From Actinomycetes bacterium (GTDB lineage Bacteria > Actinomycetota > Actinomycetes > Actinomycetales > Cellulomonadaceae): a stretch of 64,000 nt of DNA. Positions 33,778-43,234 of the stretch are shown piece by piece. The stretch spans positions 41,702-105,701 of the forward strand of contig JAJYSG010000001.1 of NCBI GenBank assembly GCA_021793675.1, in the 5' to 3' direction. A program made the translations under genes and the position numbers. The stretch's first letter is position 1, and each line of letters opens with the position of its first letter. The notes beneath the pieces were generated by a model, which had not been told where the DNA came from, made no database searches, and saw nothing but the letters and a program-made list of their open reading frames with translations.

Positions 33778-35331
33778 ATGTCCTCCCCCCAGGGCCGGAT
33801 GCGTCCGGAGCATCCGACCCCCCACCGGGTGGTGGACCTCGCCACCGCCTTCGGGCTCGTGGGGCACGTGCCGGAGGCCCTCGTCGTCACGGGCGTCACG
33901 GTCGCGTCCGGTGACGCTCGACCGGGCGACCTGTTCGTCGCCGTCCCGGGGCGCGCCGTGCACGGCGCGCGGTACGCGGCCGCGGCAGTGGCCGGGGGCG
34001 CCGTCGCGGTGCTCACCGATGCCGCGGGCGCCCCGGACGCGGCGGCCACGGGCGTTCCGGTGCTCGTCGCCGACGATCCCCGAGCGCTGGCCGGACCGAT
34101 CGCCGCAGCGGTGTACGACGATCCCGGCGCCCGCCTGCTCACCATCGGGATCACCGGCACCAACGGCAAGACGACGACGACCTACTTCGTCGACGCGGCG
34201 CTGCGGGCGGTGCACGCGACGACGGCGGTGCTGGGCACGGTCGAGCTGCGGATCGGGGACGACGCCGTGGAGAGCCCACGCACCTCGGTCGAGGCGCCGG
34301 TGCTGCAGGCGATCTGCGCGTTGGCGCTCGAGCGGGGCGCCACGGCGGTGACCACCGAGGTGTCCTCGCACGGCCTGGCGCTCGGCCGGCTGCGCGGGAT
34401 GCGGTTCGACGTGGCGGGCTTCAGCAACCTGCAGCGCGACCACCTCGACTTCCACGGGGACATGGCGGGGTACTTCGCGGCCAAGGCGACGTTGTTCGAG
34501 CCTGACCTGGCGCGCCGCGGCGTCGTCGTGGTGGACGACGAGTGGGGCCGCCGGCTGGCGAGGCAGGCGCCGATCCCGGTGGAACGCGTGTCCACGCACG
34601 CTGCCGACCCGCAGGACGCCGAGTGGACCGTCACCGAGGCGCAGATCGGGCTGGACGGGGTGGGGTCCTCGTTCGTGCTGCGGGGCCCGGACGGCGTCCA
34701 CCACGCGGCCAGCAGCCCGCTGCCGGGCCTGGTCAACGTCTCCAACGCCGCGCTGGCGATCGTGCTGGCGCACGCCGGCGGGATCGATCTCGACGTCGCG
34801 ATCGGTGCCGTCGCGCGCGCGCACGCGATCCCCGGACGCATGGAACGCGTCGTCGAGCGGGGCTGCGGGCTCCCGCTGTGCCTCGTGGACTACGCCCACA
34901 CGCCGGACGCGCTCGTGCTCGCGCTGGAGGCCGTCCGGCCCATCACGCCGGGTCGGCTGATCATCGTGCTCGGCTCGGACGGCGACCGGGACCGGGGCAA
35001 GCGACCGATCATGGGGCAGATCGCCGCCCGGCTCGCGGACGTCCTCGTGGTGACGGACGAGAACCCGCGCTCGGAGGAGCCGGCCAGCATCCGCCGCGCG
35101 ATCCTTGACGGCGTGCTGGCCGAGCGGCCCGACGGGCATGACGTGCACGAGGTCGAGCCCCGTGCGGCGGCCGTCCGGCGCGCGCTCGAGCTGGCGGACG
35201 CGGCCGACACCGTGATCGTCACCGGCAAGGGCCACGAACCGACCCAGGAGGTCGCCGGGGTGTTCCACCGGTACAACGACCGTGACGTGTTCCTCGCGGT
35301 GCGGGACGAGCGCGCCGGAGCGGCGCGATGA
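33778..35331 (+). CDS. murE: UDP-MurNAc-L-Ala-D-Glu:diamino-acid ligase MurE
   Basis: A 517-residue Mur ligase that adds the third stem-peptide residue (meso-DAP, L-Lys or L-Orn according to species). The ATP loop is GITGTNGKTTTTYF near residue 125; FSNLQRDHLDFHGDMAGYF and VDYAHTPDALVLAL are also conserved. The residue-selecting motif, DNPR in DAP enzymes, reads E428-N-P-R (TDENPRSEE). The start ATG at 33778 is set by the -10-like TAGATT seven bases before it. Overlaps murF as ATGA. Confidence 0.96.
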   Translation: MSSPQGRMRPEHPTPHRVVDLATAFGLVGHVPEALVVTGVTVASGDARPGDLFVAVPGRAVHGARYAAAAVAGGAVAVLTDAAGAPDAAATGVPVLVADDPRALAGPIAAAVYDDPGARLLTIGITGTNGKTTTTYFVDAALRAVHATTAVLGTVELRIGDDAVESPRTSVEAPVLQAICALALERGATAVTTEVSSHGLALGRLRGMRFDVAGFSNLQRDHLDFHGDMAGYFAAKATLFEPDLARRGVVVVDDEWGRRLARQAPIPVERVSTHAADPQDAEWTVTEAQIGLDGVGSSFVLRGPDGVHHAASSPLPGLVNVSNAALAIVLAHAGGIDLDVAIGAVARAHAIPGRMERVVERGCGLPLCLVDYAHTPDALVLALEAVRPITPGRLIIVLGSDGDRDRGKRPIMGQIAARLADVLVVTDENPRSEEPASIRRAILDGVLAERPDGHDVHEVEPRAAAVRRALELADAADTVIVTGKGHEPTQEVAGVFHRYNDRDVFLAVRDERAGAAR

Positions 35332-36770
35332 TCGCGCTCACCGCGGCGGAGATCGCCGCCGTCACCGGCGGCGTGCTGCACGCCCTCGACGCCTCGACGC
35401 TCCTGGCCGGTCCGGTGGTGAGCGACTCGCGCGAGGTCGTTCCCGGCGCGCTCTTCGTGGCGATCGCCGGTGAGCGCAGCGACGGCCACGCCTTCGCCGC
35501 CGCAGCGGTCGCGGCGGGTGCCCGCGCGGTGCTCGCGGCGCACGAGGTGACCGCGGACGACGGCACACCGGTCCCCACCGTCGTCGTGCCGGACGTCGTC
35601 GCCGCGCTCGGCGCCCTGGCGCGCGAGGTGCTCGCCCGGCTGCGCATGGCGGCCGCCGAGCCGGGCGGCTCGGCCCTCAAGGTCGTGGCCGTCACCGGAT
35701 CGGTCGGCAAGACGACGACGAAGGACCTGCTGCTGCAGCTGCTCGGCTCGGTCGGGCCGACGATCGCGCCGGTGCGCAGCTTCAACAACGAGATCGGCCT
35801 GCCGCTGACGGTGCTGCGGGCCGACGAGGACACCCGCTACCTGGTCCTGGAGATGGGGGCCAGCGGCATCGGGCACATCGCCTACCTCACCGGCATCGCG
35901 CCGCCCGACGTCGCGATCGTGCTGGTGGTCGGCGCGGCACACGTGGGGCAGTTCGGCGGCCTCGAGGCCACGGCGCGCGCCAAGTCCGAGCTCGTCACCG
36001 GGCTGGTGCCGGAGGGCGTCGCGGTGCTGAACGCCGACGACGACCGCGTCGCGGCCATGGCGGCGCTCACGCCGGCGGAGGTCGTCACGTTCGGGCTCTC
36101 GTCGGACGCGCAGGTGCAGGCGGTCGACGTGCGGCTCGTCGACGGCGGCCACCCGCAGCTGACGCTGCTCGACGCGCGCGGGCCGGAGCCCCGGTCCGCA
36201 CCGGTGCGGCTGCGCCTGGTGGGCGAGCACCATGTCCACAACGCCCTCGCGGCGGCCGCGGCGGCGCTCGTCGTGGGGCTCGACCTCGCGACGGTGGCGG
36301 ACGGCCTGGCCGGTGCCGAGGCGCTGAGCCCGCACCGCATGCACGTGGTCGACCGGCCGGACGGTGTCACGGTGGTCGACGACTCCTACAACGCGAACCC
36401 GGACTCGATGCGTGCCGCGCTCAAGGCGCTGGCCGCGCTCGCCGGCCGGCAGCGGCGCTCCGTCGCGGTGCTGGGCGAGATGCTCGAGCTCGGTCCGCAG
36501 GCGCGCTCGGCGCACGACGCCATCGGGCGGCTGGCCGTCCGGCTCGACATCGGGCTGACGGTCGTCGTCGGGGACGGCGCCCGGGCGATCGCGGACGGCG
36601 CGGCGCAGGAGGGCTCGTGGGGCGACGAGGTGGTGCTCGTCGACGACGTCGACGCGGCGGCCGCGCTGCTGCAGGAGCGGCTGCGTCCGGGTGACGTGGT
36701 GCTTGTCAAGTCGTCGTACGGCGCCGGGCTGTGGCGCCTCGGTGACCGGCTGCTGGAGGTGCAGGCATGA
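35328..36770 (+). CDS. murF: UDP-MurNAc-tripeptide:D-Ala-D-Ala ligase MurF
   Basis: A 480-residue ligase that adds D-Ala-D-Ala to the UDP-MurNAc-tripeptide. The N-terminal domain has VVSDSREVVPGALFVAIAGERSDGH; the ATP loop is AVTGSVGKTTTKDLL near residue 125; RSFNNEIGLPLTVL and VDDSYNANPDSMRAALKAL are family motifs. The start ATG overlaps the murE stop, and its stop overlaps mraY, both by four bases. Confidence 0.97.
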   Translation: MIALTAAEIAAVTGGVLHALDASTLLAGPVVSDSREVVPGALFVAIAGERSDGHAFAAAAVAAGARAVLAAHEVTADDGTPVPTVVVPDVVAALGALAREVLARLRMAAAEPGGSALKVVAVTGSVGKTTTKDLLLQLLGSVGPTIAPVRSFNNEIGLPLTVLRADEDTRYLVLEMGASGIGHIAYLTGIAPPDVAIVLVVGAAHVGQFGGLEATARAKSELVTGLVPEGVAVLNADDDRVAAMAALTPAEVVTFGLSSDAQVQAVDVRLVDGGHPQLTLLDARGPEPRSAPVRLRLVGEHHVHNALAAAAAALVVGLDLATVADGLAGAEALSPHRMHVVDRPDGVTVVDDSYNANPDSMRAALKALAALAGRQRRSVAVLGEMLELGPQARSAHDAIGRLAVRLDIGLTVVVGDGARAIADGAAQEGSWGDEVVLVDDVDAAAALLQERLRPGDVVLVKSSYGAGLWRLGDRLLEVQA

Positions 36771-37849
36771 AGGCCCCGCTGTTCTCCGGCGGCCTGTCGA
36801 TGCTCATCTCCCTGCTCGGCACGCCGCTGTTCATCCGCTTCCTGGTGCGGCGGCAGTACGGCCAGTTCATCCGGCAGGACGGACCGACGGCGCACTTCAC
36901 GAAGCGCGGCACGCCCACCATGGGCGGCGTCGTCATCATCCTGGCCAGCATCCTCGGCTGGGCCGCGGGGCTGCTGCTCACCGGCACCAGGCCGACGGTG
37001 TCGGCCGGCCTCGTGCTGTTCCTCATGGCCGGGCTCGGCGTCGTCGGCTTCCTCGACGACTTCATCAAGATCTCGCGTCAGCGCAGCCTGGGGCTCTCGC
37101 CGCTGGCGAAGATCATCGGTCAGGGGCTGGTGGGCATCGCGTTCGCCGCGGCCGCGCTGCACTTCCCGAACTCGCACGGGCTGACGCCCGCCTCGACGCA
37201 CATCTCGTTCATCCGCGACACGCGTGTCGATCTCGCGTTCGGCGGGGCGGCCGTGGGCCTGGTGCTGTTCGTCATCTGGGCGAACTTCCTCATCACCGCC
37301 TGGTCGAACTCCGTCAACCTCACGGACGGCCTGGACGGGCTGGCGACCGGGGCGTCGATCTTCGTCCTCGGCGCGTACGTCATGGTGGGCGTCTGGCAGA
37401 ACAACCAGACCTGCCAGCACCTGGCCACGCTGGGGCCGCGATGCTACGAGACGCGCGACCCGCTGGCGATGGCGGCCGTGGCCGCCGCCGTGACCGGTGC
37501 GCTGTTCGGATTCCTGTGGTGGAACGCCAGTCCTGCCCAGATCTTCATGGGCGACACCGGGTCGCTCGCGCTCGGCGGCGCCCTGGCCGGCATCTCGATC
37601 CTCACGCGCACCGAGATCCTTGCGGCGATCATCGGCGGCATCTTCGTGCTCGAGGTGCTCAGCGACGTCATCCAGATCGGGTTCTTCAAGCTGACGCGAC
37701 GACGAGTGTTCCGGATGGCCCCGCTGCACCACCACTTCGAGCTGAGCGGCTGGGGCGAGGTGACGATCGTCATCCGGTTCTGGATCGTCGCCGGCCTGTT
37801 CGTGATGATCGGCGTGGGGATCTTCTACGCGGAGTGGGTGACGGGGTAG
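36767..37849 (+). CDS. mraY: Phospho-MurNAc-pentapeptide transferase MraY
   Basis: A 360-residue, ten-helix membrane enzyme making lipid I from UDP-MurNAc-pentapeptide and undecaprenyl phosphate. Conserved parts are FTKRGTPTMGGVVII, GFLDDFIKISRQRSLGLS (the Asp pair), NLTDGLDGLATG and FMGDTGSLALGGALA, with the C-terminal HHHFELSGWGE histidine cluster. ATG at 36767 overlaps murF. The stop TAG is followed directly by the murD GTG. Confidence 0.98.
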   Translation: MKAPLFSGGLSMLISLLGTPLFIRFLVRRQYGQFIRQDGPTAHFTKRGTPTMGGVVIILASILGWAAGLLLTGTRPTVSAGLVLFLMAGLGVVGFLDDFIKISRQRSLGLSPLAKIIGQGLVGIAFAAAALHFPNSHGLTPASTHISFIRDTRVDLAFGGAAVGLVLFVIWANFLITAWSNSVNLTDGLDGLATGASIFVLGAYVMVGVWQNNQTCQHLATLGPRCYETRDPLAMAAVAAAVTGALFGFLWWNASPAQIFMGDTGSLALGGALAGISILTRTEILAAIIGGIFVLEVLSDVIQIGFFKLTRRRVFRMAPLHHHFELSGWGEVTIVIRFWIVAGLFVMIGVGIFYAEWVTG

Positions 37850-39283
37850 GTGACGTGGCACGGCGTCCGGGTGCTGGTGGCCGGGCTGGGGATCTCGGGA
37901 CGGGCTGCGGTGCGGGTGCTCGCCGCACGCGGCGCGCAGGTGACGACGTACGACGACGTCGCGGCGGACGCCGACGAGCGGGACGCCGCGGCGTTCCTGC
38001 GACGTGACGGGCTGGCCGCGGTCGACCTCGTCGTGACCTCGCCGGGGCTGCGGCCTGACCATCCGGTGCTGGCGGCGGCGCTCGCCCGGGGCATCGAGGT
38101 GGTCTCCGAGGTGGAGCTGGCGTGGCGGCTGCGCGTGCCGCGAGCCGCCGGGGTCGGACCGGCGCCCTGGCTCGCCGTCACCGGCACCAACGGCAAGACC
38201 ACGACCGTGGGGATGCTGGCTGCGATCCTCGCGGCGGGGGGCGAACGGGTCGCCGCGGTGGGCAACGTGGGCTCGCCGATCGTGCTCGCGGCCACCGACC
38301 CGTCGCTCGACGTCCTGGCGGTGGAGCTGTCCAGCTTCCAGCTGCACTTCACGCACTCGATGTCGGTCGAGGCGGGCGCCGTGCTCAACGTCGCGCCGGA
38401 CCACATCGACTGGCACGGCTCGTTCGAGGCGTACGCCGCGGACAAGGGTCGGGTCCTGCAGCGCGCGCGGCTGGCGTGCGTCTACAACGTGGCCGACGAG
38501 ACCACCCGCCGGCTGGTGGAGGAGGCGGACGTCGCCGACGGGGCGCTCGCGGTGGGTTTCACGCTGGGCACGCCGTCGGTCGGTCAGCTGGGTCTCGTCG
38601 AGGACGTGCTGGTGGACCGGGGGTTCGCGCCGCAACGTCACACCCACGCGCAGGAGCTGGCGACGCTGGACGACCTGGCGCAGCTCGCCGGGCCGGACGG
38701 ACGGGTCGCGCCGCACGTCGTCGCCGACGCCCTCGCCGCTGCCGCCCTGGCCCTGGCGCACGGCGTGCCGCCGCAGGCCGTGCGGGACGGGTTGCGCGCC
38801 TTCGGCCCTGGTGCGCACCGCATCGCCACGGTCGCCACGGTGGACGAGGTCGCCTACGTGGACGACTCCAAGGCGACCAACGCGCACGCCGCTGCCGCAT
38901 CCCTCGCCGCCTTCCCGCCGCACTCGGTCGTCTGGATCGCCGGCGGCCTGGCGAAGGGCGCGACGTTCGACGAGCTGGTCGCTGCCCGCGCCGACCGCCT
39001 GGTGGGCGCGGTGCTCATCGGCGTGGACCGCGAGCCGTTGGCGGGGGCGCTGGCCCGACACGCGCCCGAGGTTCCGGTGATCGAGGTCGAGGCGACAGAG
39101 ACTGGCGAGGTGATGCCCCACGCCGCGTCCGTCGCCCGACGGCTGGCCACCGGGGCGCCCGCCGGAACGCACGTCACCGTGCTGCTCGCGCCGGCGTGCG
39201 CGTCGATGGACCAGTTCGTCTCGTACGCGGACCGGGGCGACCGGTTCGCGGCCGCGGTCCGGGACCTGACCGAGGGGGCGTGA
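37850..39283 (+). CDS. murD: UDP-MurNAc-L-Ala:D-Glu ligase MurD
   Basis: A 477-residue ligase adding D-glutamate. The N-terminal domain has VLVAGLGISGRAAVRVLAARG; the ATP loop is AVTGTNGKTTTVGML near residue 110; ELSSFQLHFTHSM, NVAPDHIDWHGSFEAY and VDDSKATNAHAAAASLAAF are typical. GTG at 37850 begins right after the mraY stop, so translation is coupled. The stop overlaps the ftsW GTG. Confidence 0.97.
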   Translation: MTWHGVRVLVAGLGISGRAAVRVLAARGAQVTTYDDVAADADERDAAAFLRRDGLAAVDLVVTSPGLRPDHPVLAAALARGIEVVSEVELAWRLRVPRAAGVGPAPWLAVTGTNGKTTTVGMLAAILAAGGERVAAVGNVGSPIVLAATDPSLDVLAVELSSFQLHFTHSMSVEAGAVLNVAPDHIDWHGSFEAYAADKGRVLQRARLACVYNVADETTRRLVEEADVADGALAVGFTLGTPSVGQLGLVEDVLVDRGFAPQRHTHAQELATLDDLAQLAGPDGRVAPHVVADALAAAALALAHGVPPQAVRDGLRAFGPGAHRIATVATVDEVAYVDDSKATNAHAAAASLAAFPPHSVVWIAGGLAKGATFDELVAARADRLVGAVLIGVDREPLAGALARHAPEVPVIEVEATETGEVMPHAASVARRLATGAPAGTHVTVLLAPACASMDQFVSYADRGDRFAAAVRDLTEGA

Positions 39284-40542
39284 GGCCGGTGGCGGCGACC
39301 CGTCCGGCCCCGGCTGCTGCGCCCGCCGCGCCGGCGACGGTGCGTCCGGCGTCCGCGCTCGGGCAGTGGAACAGCGCGGTGACCAGCTACTACGTCCTGG
39401 CCGGCGCGACCGCGTTGCTGCTCGTCCTCGGGCTGGTCATGGTGCTGTCGAGCTCGAGCGTCGACTCGCTGGCGGCCAGCCGGTCCCCGTACACGCAGTT
39501 CCTCAACCAGACGAAGTACGCGCTCATCGGGCTGCCGGTCATGCTGGCCCTGGCGAAGATGCCGCCGCGCCGGCTGCGGACCCTCGCGTGGCCGGCACTG
39601 ATCGGCGCCGTGCTGTTCCAGGGGCTGGTCTTCACACCCTTGGGTGCCACCGAGAACGGCAACACGAACTGGGTGCGCCTGCCCGGTTTTCAGGCGCAGC
39701 CGTCGGAGATGATCAAGTTCGGCCTCGCGCTCTGGCTGGGTGCGGTGCTCGCGCGCAAGCTGCCGCTGCTGCACGAGTGGAAGCACGCGCTGATCCCGGC
39801 GGTCCCCGTGGCCGCGGGTGCGATCGGCGTCGTCCTGCTGGGCGGGGACCTGGGGACGACGATGGTGCTGTTCCTGCTCGTCTTCGGGGCGTTGTGGGTC
39901 TCGGGGATGAAGCTGCGCATGTTCGCGGTGCCCGCCCTGGCGGTCGGCCTCGTGACGGCGCCGCTCGTCATGCTCAACGGCAACCGATCGGGGCGCATCT
40001 CGGCCTGGCTCCACCCGCAGACCGTCGACCAGGGTGGCCTCGGCCTCACCTACCAGTCCAAGCACGGCATCTGGGCGCTCGGCACCGGTGGCTGGGGTGG
40101 TCTGGGGCTCGGGGAGAGCCGCGAGAAGTGGGGCTACCTGCCCGAGGCGCACAACGACTTCGTGTTCGCGATCATCGGGGAGGAGCTGGGACTGCTGGGC
40201 ACGCTGCTCGTCGTGGCGCTCTTCGGGCTGCTCGCGTTCGCGATGGTCCGGGTGATCCGGCGGCACGACGACGCGTTCGCCCAGATCACCACCGGCGCGA
40301 TCATGCTGTGGATCATCGGGCAGGCGCTCATCAACATCGCCGTGGTCCTCGGCCTGCTGCCCGTCATGGGGGTCCCGCTGCCGCTGGTGTCCGCCGGCGG
40401 ATCCGCGCTCATCATGACGATGGCGGCGCTCGGGGTGGTGATCGGCTTCGCGCGGTCGGAGCCGGGCGCTGCCGAGGCGCTCGCGGCCCGGCCGTCCGTG
40501 TTCCGACGGTCGCTGGCCGTGCTGGGGCGGGCCCGTGGCTGA
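39280..40542 (+). CDS. ftsW: Septal glycosyltransferase FtsW (SEDS)
   Basis: A 420-residue SEDS polymerase with about ten membrane helices that builds septal glycan with FtsI. Visible marks are LVMVLSSSSVDSLA, NTNWVRLPGFQAQPSEMIKFGLALW, the GGDLGTTMVLFLLV segment, YLPEAHNDFVFAIIGEELGLLG and GVPLPLVSAGGSALIMTMAALG. An Ala/Pro-rich cytoplasmic N-terminus of ~27 residues comes first. GTG at 39280 overlaps the murD stop (GTGA); GTG at 39289 is an alternative. The stop overlaps the next gene by eight bases. Confidence 0.96.
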   Translation: MRPVAATRPAPAAAPAAPATVRPASALGQWNSAVTSYYVLAGATALLLVLGLVMVLSSSSVDSLAASRSPYTQFLNQTKYALIGLPVMLALAKMPPRRLRTLAWPALIGAVLFQGLVFTPLGATENGNTNWVRLPGFQAQPSEMIKFGLALWLGAVLARKLPLLHEWKHALIPAVPVAAGAIGVVLLGGDLGTTMVLFLLVFGALWVSGMKLRMFAVPALAVGLVTAPLVMLNGNRSGRISAWLHPQTVDQGGLGLTYQSKHGIWALGTGGWGGLGLGESREKWGYLPEAHNDFVFAIIGEELGLLGTLLVVALFGLLAFAMVRVIRRHDDAFAQITTGAIMLWIIGQALINIAVVLGLLPVMGVPLPLVSAGGSALIMTMAALGVVIGFARSEPGAAEALAARPSVFRRSLAVLGRARG

Positions 40543-43234
40543 ACCCGCGGTGCTGCTGGCCGGCGGAGGCACGGCGGGTCACGTCAACCCGCTGCTCGCG
40601 GTCGCCGACGCCCTGCGCGAGGCCCGGCCCGGGCTGGGCCTCGTGGTGCTCGGCACGGTCGAGGGCCTCGAGTCGCGCCTGGTGCCCGAGCACGGCCTCG
40701 AGCTCGCGGTGGTGCCGCGGGTGCCGCTGCCCCGCCGCCCGACGCTCGACTGGCTGCGACTGCCCGGCAGGCTGCGCGCGGCGGTGCGTGCCGCCGGCCG
40801 GGCGATCGACGACTCGGGCGCGGCGGTGGTCGTCGGCTTCGGCGGATACGTCGCGACGCCCGCCTACCTGGCGGCCCGTCGCCGCCGGTTGCCCGTCGTG
40901 GTGCACGAGCAGAACGCGCGCCCGGGGCTGGCGAACCGGCTCGGTGCCCGGTGGGCCAGCGCCGTCGCCACCACGTTTCCCGCGACCCGCCTGCCGCACG
41001 CGCAGGTCACCGGCCTGCCGTTGCGACCGGCGGTGGCCCGGCTCGCGGCGGACCGGGCCGCCGACCCCGTCGTGGCGCGGGCCCGGGGCGCGGTCGAGCT
41101 GGGGCTGGACCCGGCGTTCCCCACGCTGCTCGTGACCGGCGGCTCGCTCGGTGCCGCCAGCCTCAACCGCGCGGTGTCCGGCGCCGCCGCCGAGCTGCTC
41201 GCGGCCGGGGTCCAGGTGGTCCACCTCACCGGCGCCGGCAAGGCGGAGGCGGTGCGCGCCGCGCTGGCGGGCGTCGGCGGCGCCGAGCGCTACCACGTGC
41301 TGGAGTACCTGCCTCGGATGGAGCTGGCGCTGGCGGTCGCCGACCTCGTGGTGTGTCGCGCGGGTGCCGGCACGGTGTGCGAGCTGGCCGCGCTCGGCAT
41401 CCCGGCGGTGTACGTGCCGCTGCCCTTCGGCAACGGCGAGCAGCGTCTCAACGCCGCGGGCGTGGTGCAGGCCGGCGGGGGCCTACTGGTCGAGGACGAG
41501 GCCCTGACCCCCGCCTGGGTGCGGTCCCGGCTGGTGCCGCTGCTGGCCGACGAGGCGTCCGCGGCGAACCGCGCGCGGATGGCGACCGCGGCGGCGACGG
41601 TCGGTGTGCGCGACGCGGCCGCGCGGGTCGCGGCCCTGGTCACGGCGTTGCTGCCGGCGGCGTCCGACGCCTCGTCGGCCATCGGATCGGCGCTGACCGG
41701 CCCTGCGGCGGCCGGCTGGTCGCTCGCCGGAGCTGCGCCGGCCGGCTCCGCGTCGCCCGGCCCGTCGTCCACCGGAGCTGTGCCGACGGGCCCGTCGTCC
41801 ATCGGCGGCGCGGCCGGTGCGCCGTACCGGCCACCCGCGGTGGTCGACCTCGGGCGCGTCCACCTGGTGGGCGTGGGCGGGGTGGGCATGTCGGCGGTCG
41901 CCACGCTGCTGGCGGGACGCGGGCTGGTGGTCTCCGGGTCCGACGCCGCGGACGGCCCTGCGCTGCCCGGCCTGCGCGCGGCGGGCGTGCAGGTCCACGT
42001 CGGTCACGACGCGGACCACGTGGTGGGCGTGGACACCCTCGTCGTCTCGTCGGCGGTGCGTGAGACGAACCCTGAGCTCGTGGCTGCCCGCGCCGCCGGG
42101 CTGCGGGTGCTGCACCGTTCCGAGGCGCTGGCCGCTCTCATGGCCGAGCGGGACGCCGTCGCGGTCGCGGGCGCGCACGGCAAGACGACCACGTCGGCGA
42201 TGCTCGCCACCGCGCTGGTCGAGGCCGGCGCCGACCCGTCGTTCGCGATCGGGGGCGTCGTGCTGGGGCCTGACGGTCCGCTCGGGGGGTCCCGCGACGG
42301 CGCCGGACCGTTCGTCGCCGAGGCCGACGAGTCGGACGGCTCGTTCCTCAACTACGCACCGCTCGTCGCCGTCGTCACCAACGTGGAACCGGACCACCTG
42401 GACCACTACGGCACGCGGGAGGCCTTCGAGGAGGCGTTCGTCCAGTTCGCCGACAGGATCCGGCCCGGTGGGCTGCTCGTCGCGTGCGCGGACGACGACG
42501 GCGCGGCGCGGCTGGTGGCCCGCGTGCGCGCGGGGTTGGGGCGCGCCGGCGTGGCCGTGACGACGTACGGCCGGTCGCCGGACGCGGACGTGCGCGTCGG
42601 GCCGACGACCCGTGACGCGGACGGCTCGTGGACCACCGTGGTGACCGCACCGGACGCGGACGCGGAGCTGCACCTCGCGGTCCCCGGCGAGCACAACGGG
42701 CTGGACGCGGCGGCGGCGTGGACGGCGCTGCGCCGGCTCGGCCTGTCACCGCAGGCGGCCGCCGAAGGCCTGGCGTCCTTCCGTGGCACGGGCCGACGGT
42801 TCGAGGACCGGGGCACCGCCGGTGGCGTGCGGGTGGTGGACGACTACGCCCACCACCCGACCGAGATCGCGGCCCTGCTGAGCGCCGCGCGGCAGGTGAC
42901 CGAGGGCCGGCTCGTCGTGCTCTTCCAGCCGCACCTGTACTCCCGGACGAAGGCCTTCGCCGCGCAGTTCGCGGCGGCCCTCGCGGCGGCCGACGAGGTC
43001 GTCGTCACGGACGTCTACGCGGCGCGCGAGGACCCGGACCCGGCGGTGACCGGGGCGCTGATCACCGAGCGGATGGCGGGGCGGGCGCACTTCGTCGCCG
43101 ATCGCTGGGAGGCGGCCCGGGTGGCGGCAGGCCTCGCGCACCCGGGCGACCTGCTGCTCACGGTGGGTGCCGGGGACGTCACGGCGCTTGCTCCGGTGGT
43201 GCTCGAGGCTCTGGCCGCGGGACGCGCGTCGTGA
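40535..43234 (+). CDS. murG-murC: Bifunctional MurG-MurC fusion protein
   Basis: An 899-residue protein in one open frame. Residues 1-~370 are MurG, which adds GlcNAc to lipid I (LLAGGGTAGHVNPLLAVA, GFGGYVATPAYLAA, HEQNARPGLANR, VTGGSLGAASLN, VCRAGAGTVCELAALG). Residues ~373-433 are an Ala/Gly/Ser/Pro linker. Residues ~436-899 are MurC, which adds L-Ala to UDP-MurNAc (HLVGVGGVGMSAVA, AGAHGKTTTSAML near 545, DESDGSFLNY, NVEPDHLDHY, VVDDYAHHPTEIAAL, FQPHLYSRTKAF). All active-site motifs of both enzymes are present. No stop, frameshift or ribosome binding site separates them. Overlaps ftsW by 8 and ftsQ by 4 bases. Confidence 0.93.
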   Translation: MAEPAVLLAGGGTAGHVNPLLAVADALREARPGLGLVVLGTVEGLESRLVPEHGLELAVVPRVPLPRRPTLDWLRLPGRLRAAVRAAGRAIDDSGAAVVVGFGGYVATPAYLAARRRRLPVVVHEQNARPGLANRLGARWASAVATTFPATRLPHAQVTGLPLRPAVARLAADRAADPVVARARGAVELGLDPAFPTLLVTGGSLGAASLNRAVSGAAAELLAAGVQVVHLTGAGKAEAVRAALAGVGGAERYHVLEYLPRMELALAVADLVVCRAGAGTVCELAALGIPAVYVPLPFGNGEQRLNAAGVVQAGGGLLVEDEALTPAWVRSRLVPLLADEASAANRARMATAAATVGVRDAAARVAALVTALLPAASDASSAIGSALTGPAAAGWSLAGAAPAGSASPGPSSTGAVPTGPSSIGGAAGAPYRPPAVVDLGRVHLVGVGGVGMSAVATLLAGRGLVVSGSDAADGPALPGLRAAGVQVHVGHDADHVVGVDTLVVSSAVRETNPELVAARAAGLRVLHRSEALAALMAERDAVAVAGAHGKTTTSAMLATALVEAGADPSFAIGGVVLGPDGPLGGSRDGAGPFVAEADESDGSFLNYAPLVAVVTNVEPDHLDHYGTREAFEEAFVQFADRIRPGGLLVACADDDGAARLVARVRAGLGRAGVAVTTYGRSPDADVRVGPTTRDADGSWTTVVTAPDADAELHLAVPGEHNGLDAAAAWTALRRLGLSPQAAAEGLASFRGTGRRFEDRGTAGGVRVVDDYAHHPTEIAALLSAARQVTEGRLVVLFQPHLYSRTKAFAAQFAAALAAADEVVVTDVYAAREDPDPAVTGALITERMAGRAHFVADRWEAARVAAGLAHPGDLLLTVGAGDVTALAPVVLEALAAGRAS
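41727..41805 (+). repeat. Direct repeats coding the MurG-MurC linker
   Basis: GGCCCGTCGTCCA(C/T)CGG at 41759-41775 and 41789-41805 (30-bp period) and CCGGAGCTG(C/T)GCCG at 41727-41740 and 41772-41785. The linker seems to have grown by in-frame duplication of short GC-rich units. Confidence 0.8.

Noticed and set aside
41839-41841. Internal GTG as a separate murC start
   Set aside because: It would give a normal MurC N-terminus, but no ribosome binding site precedes it and no stop ends MurG. A minor second product is possible, yet the fusion must also be made.
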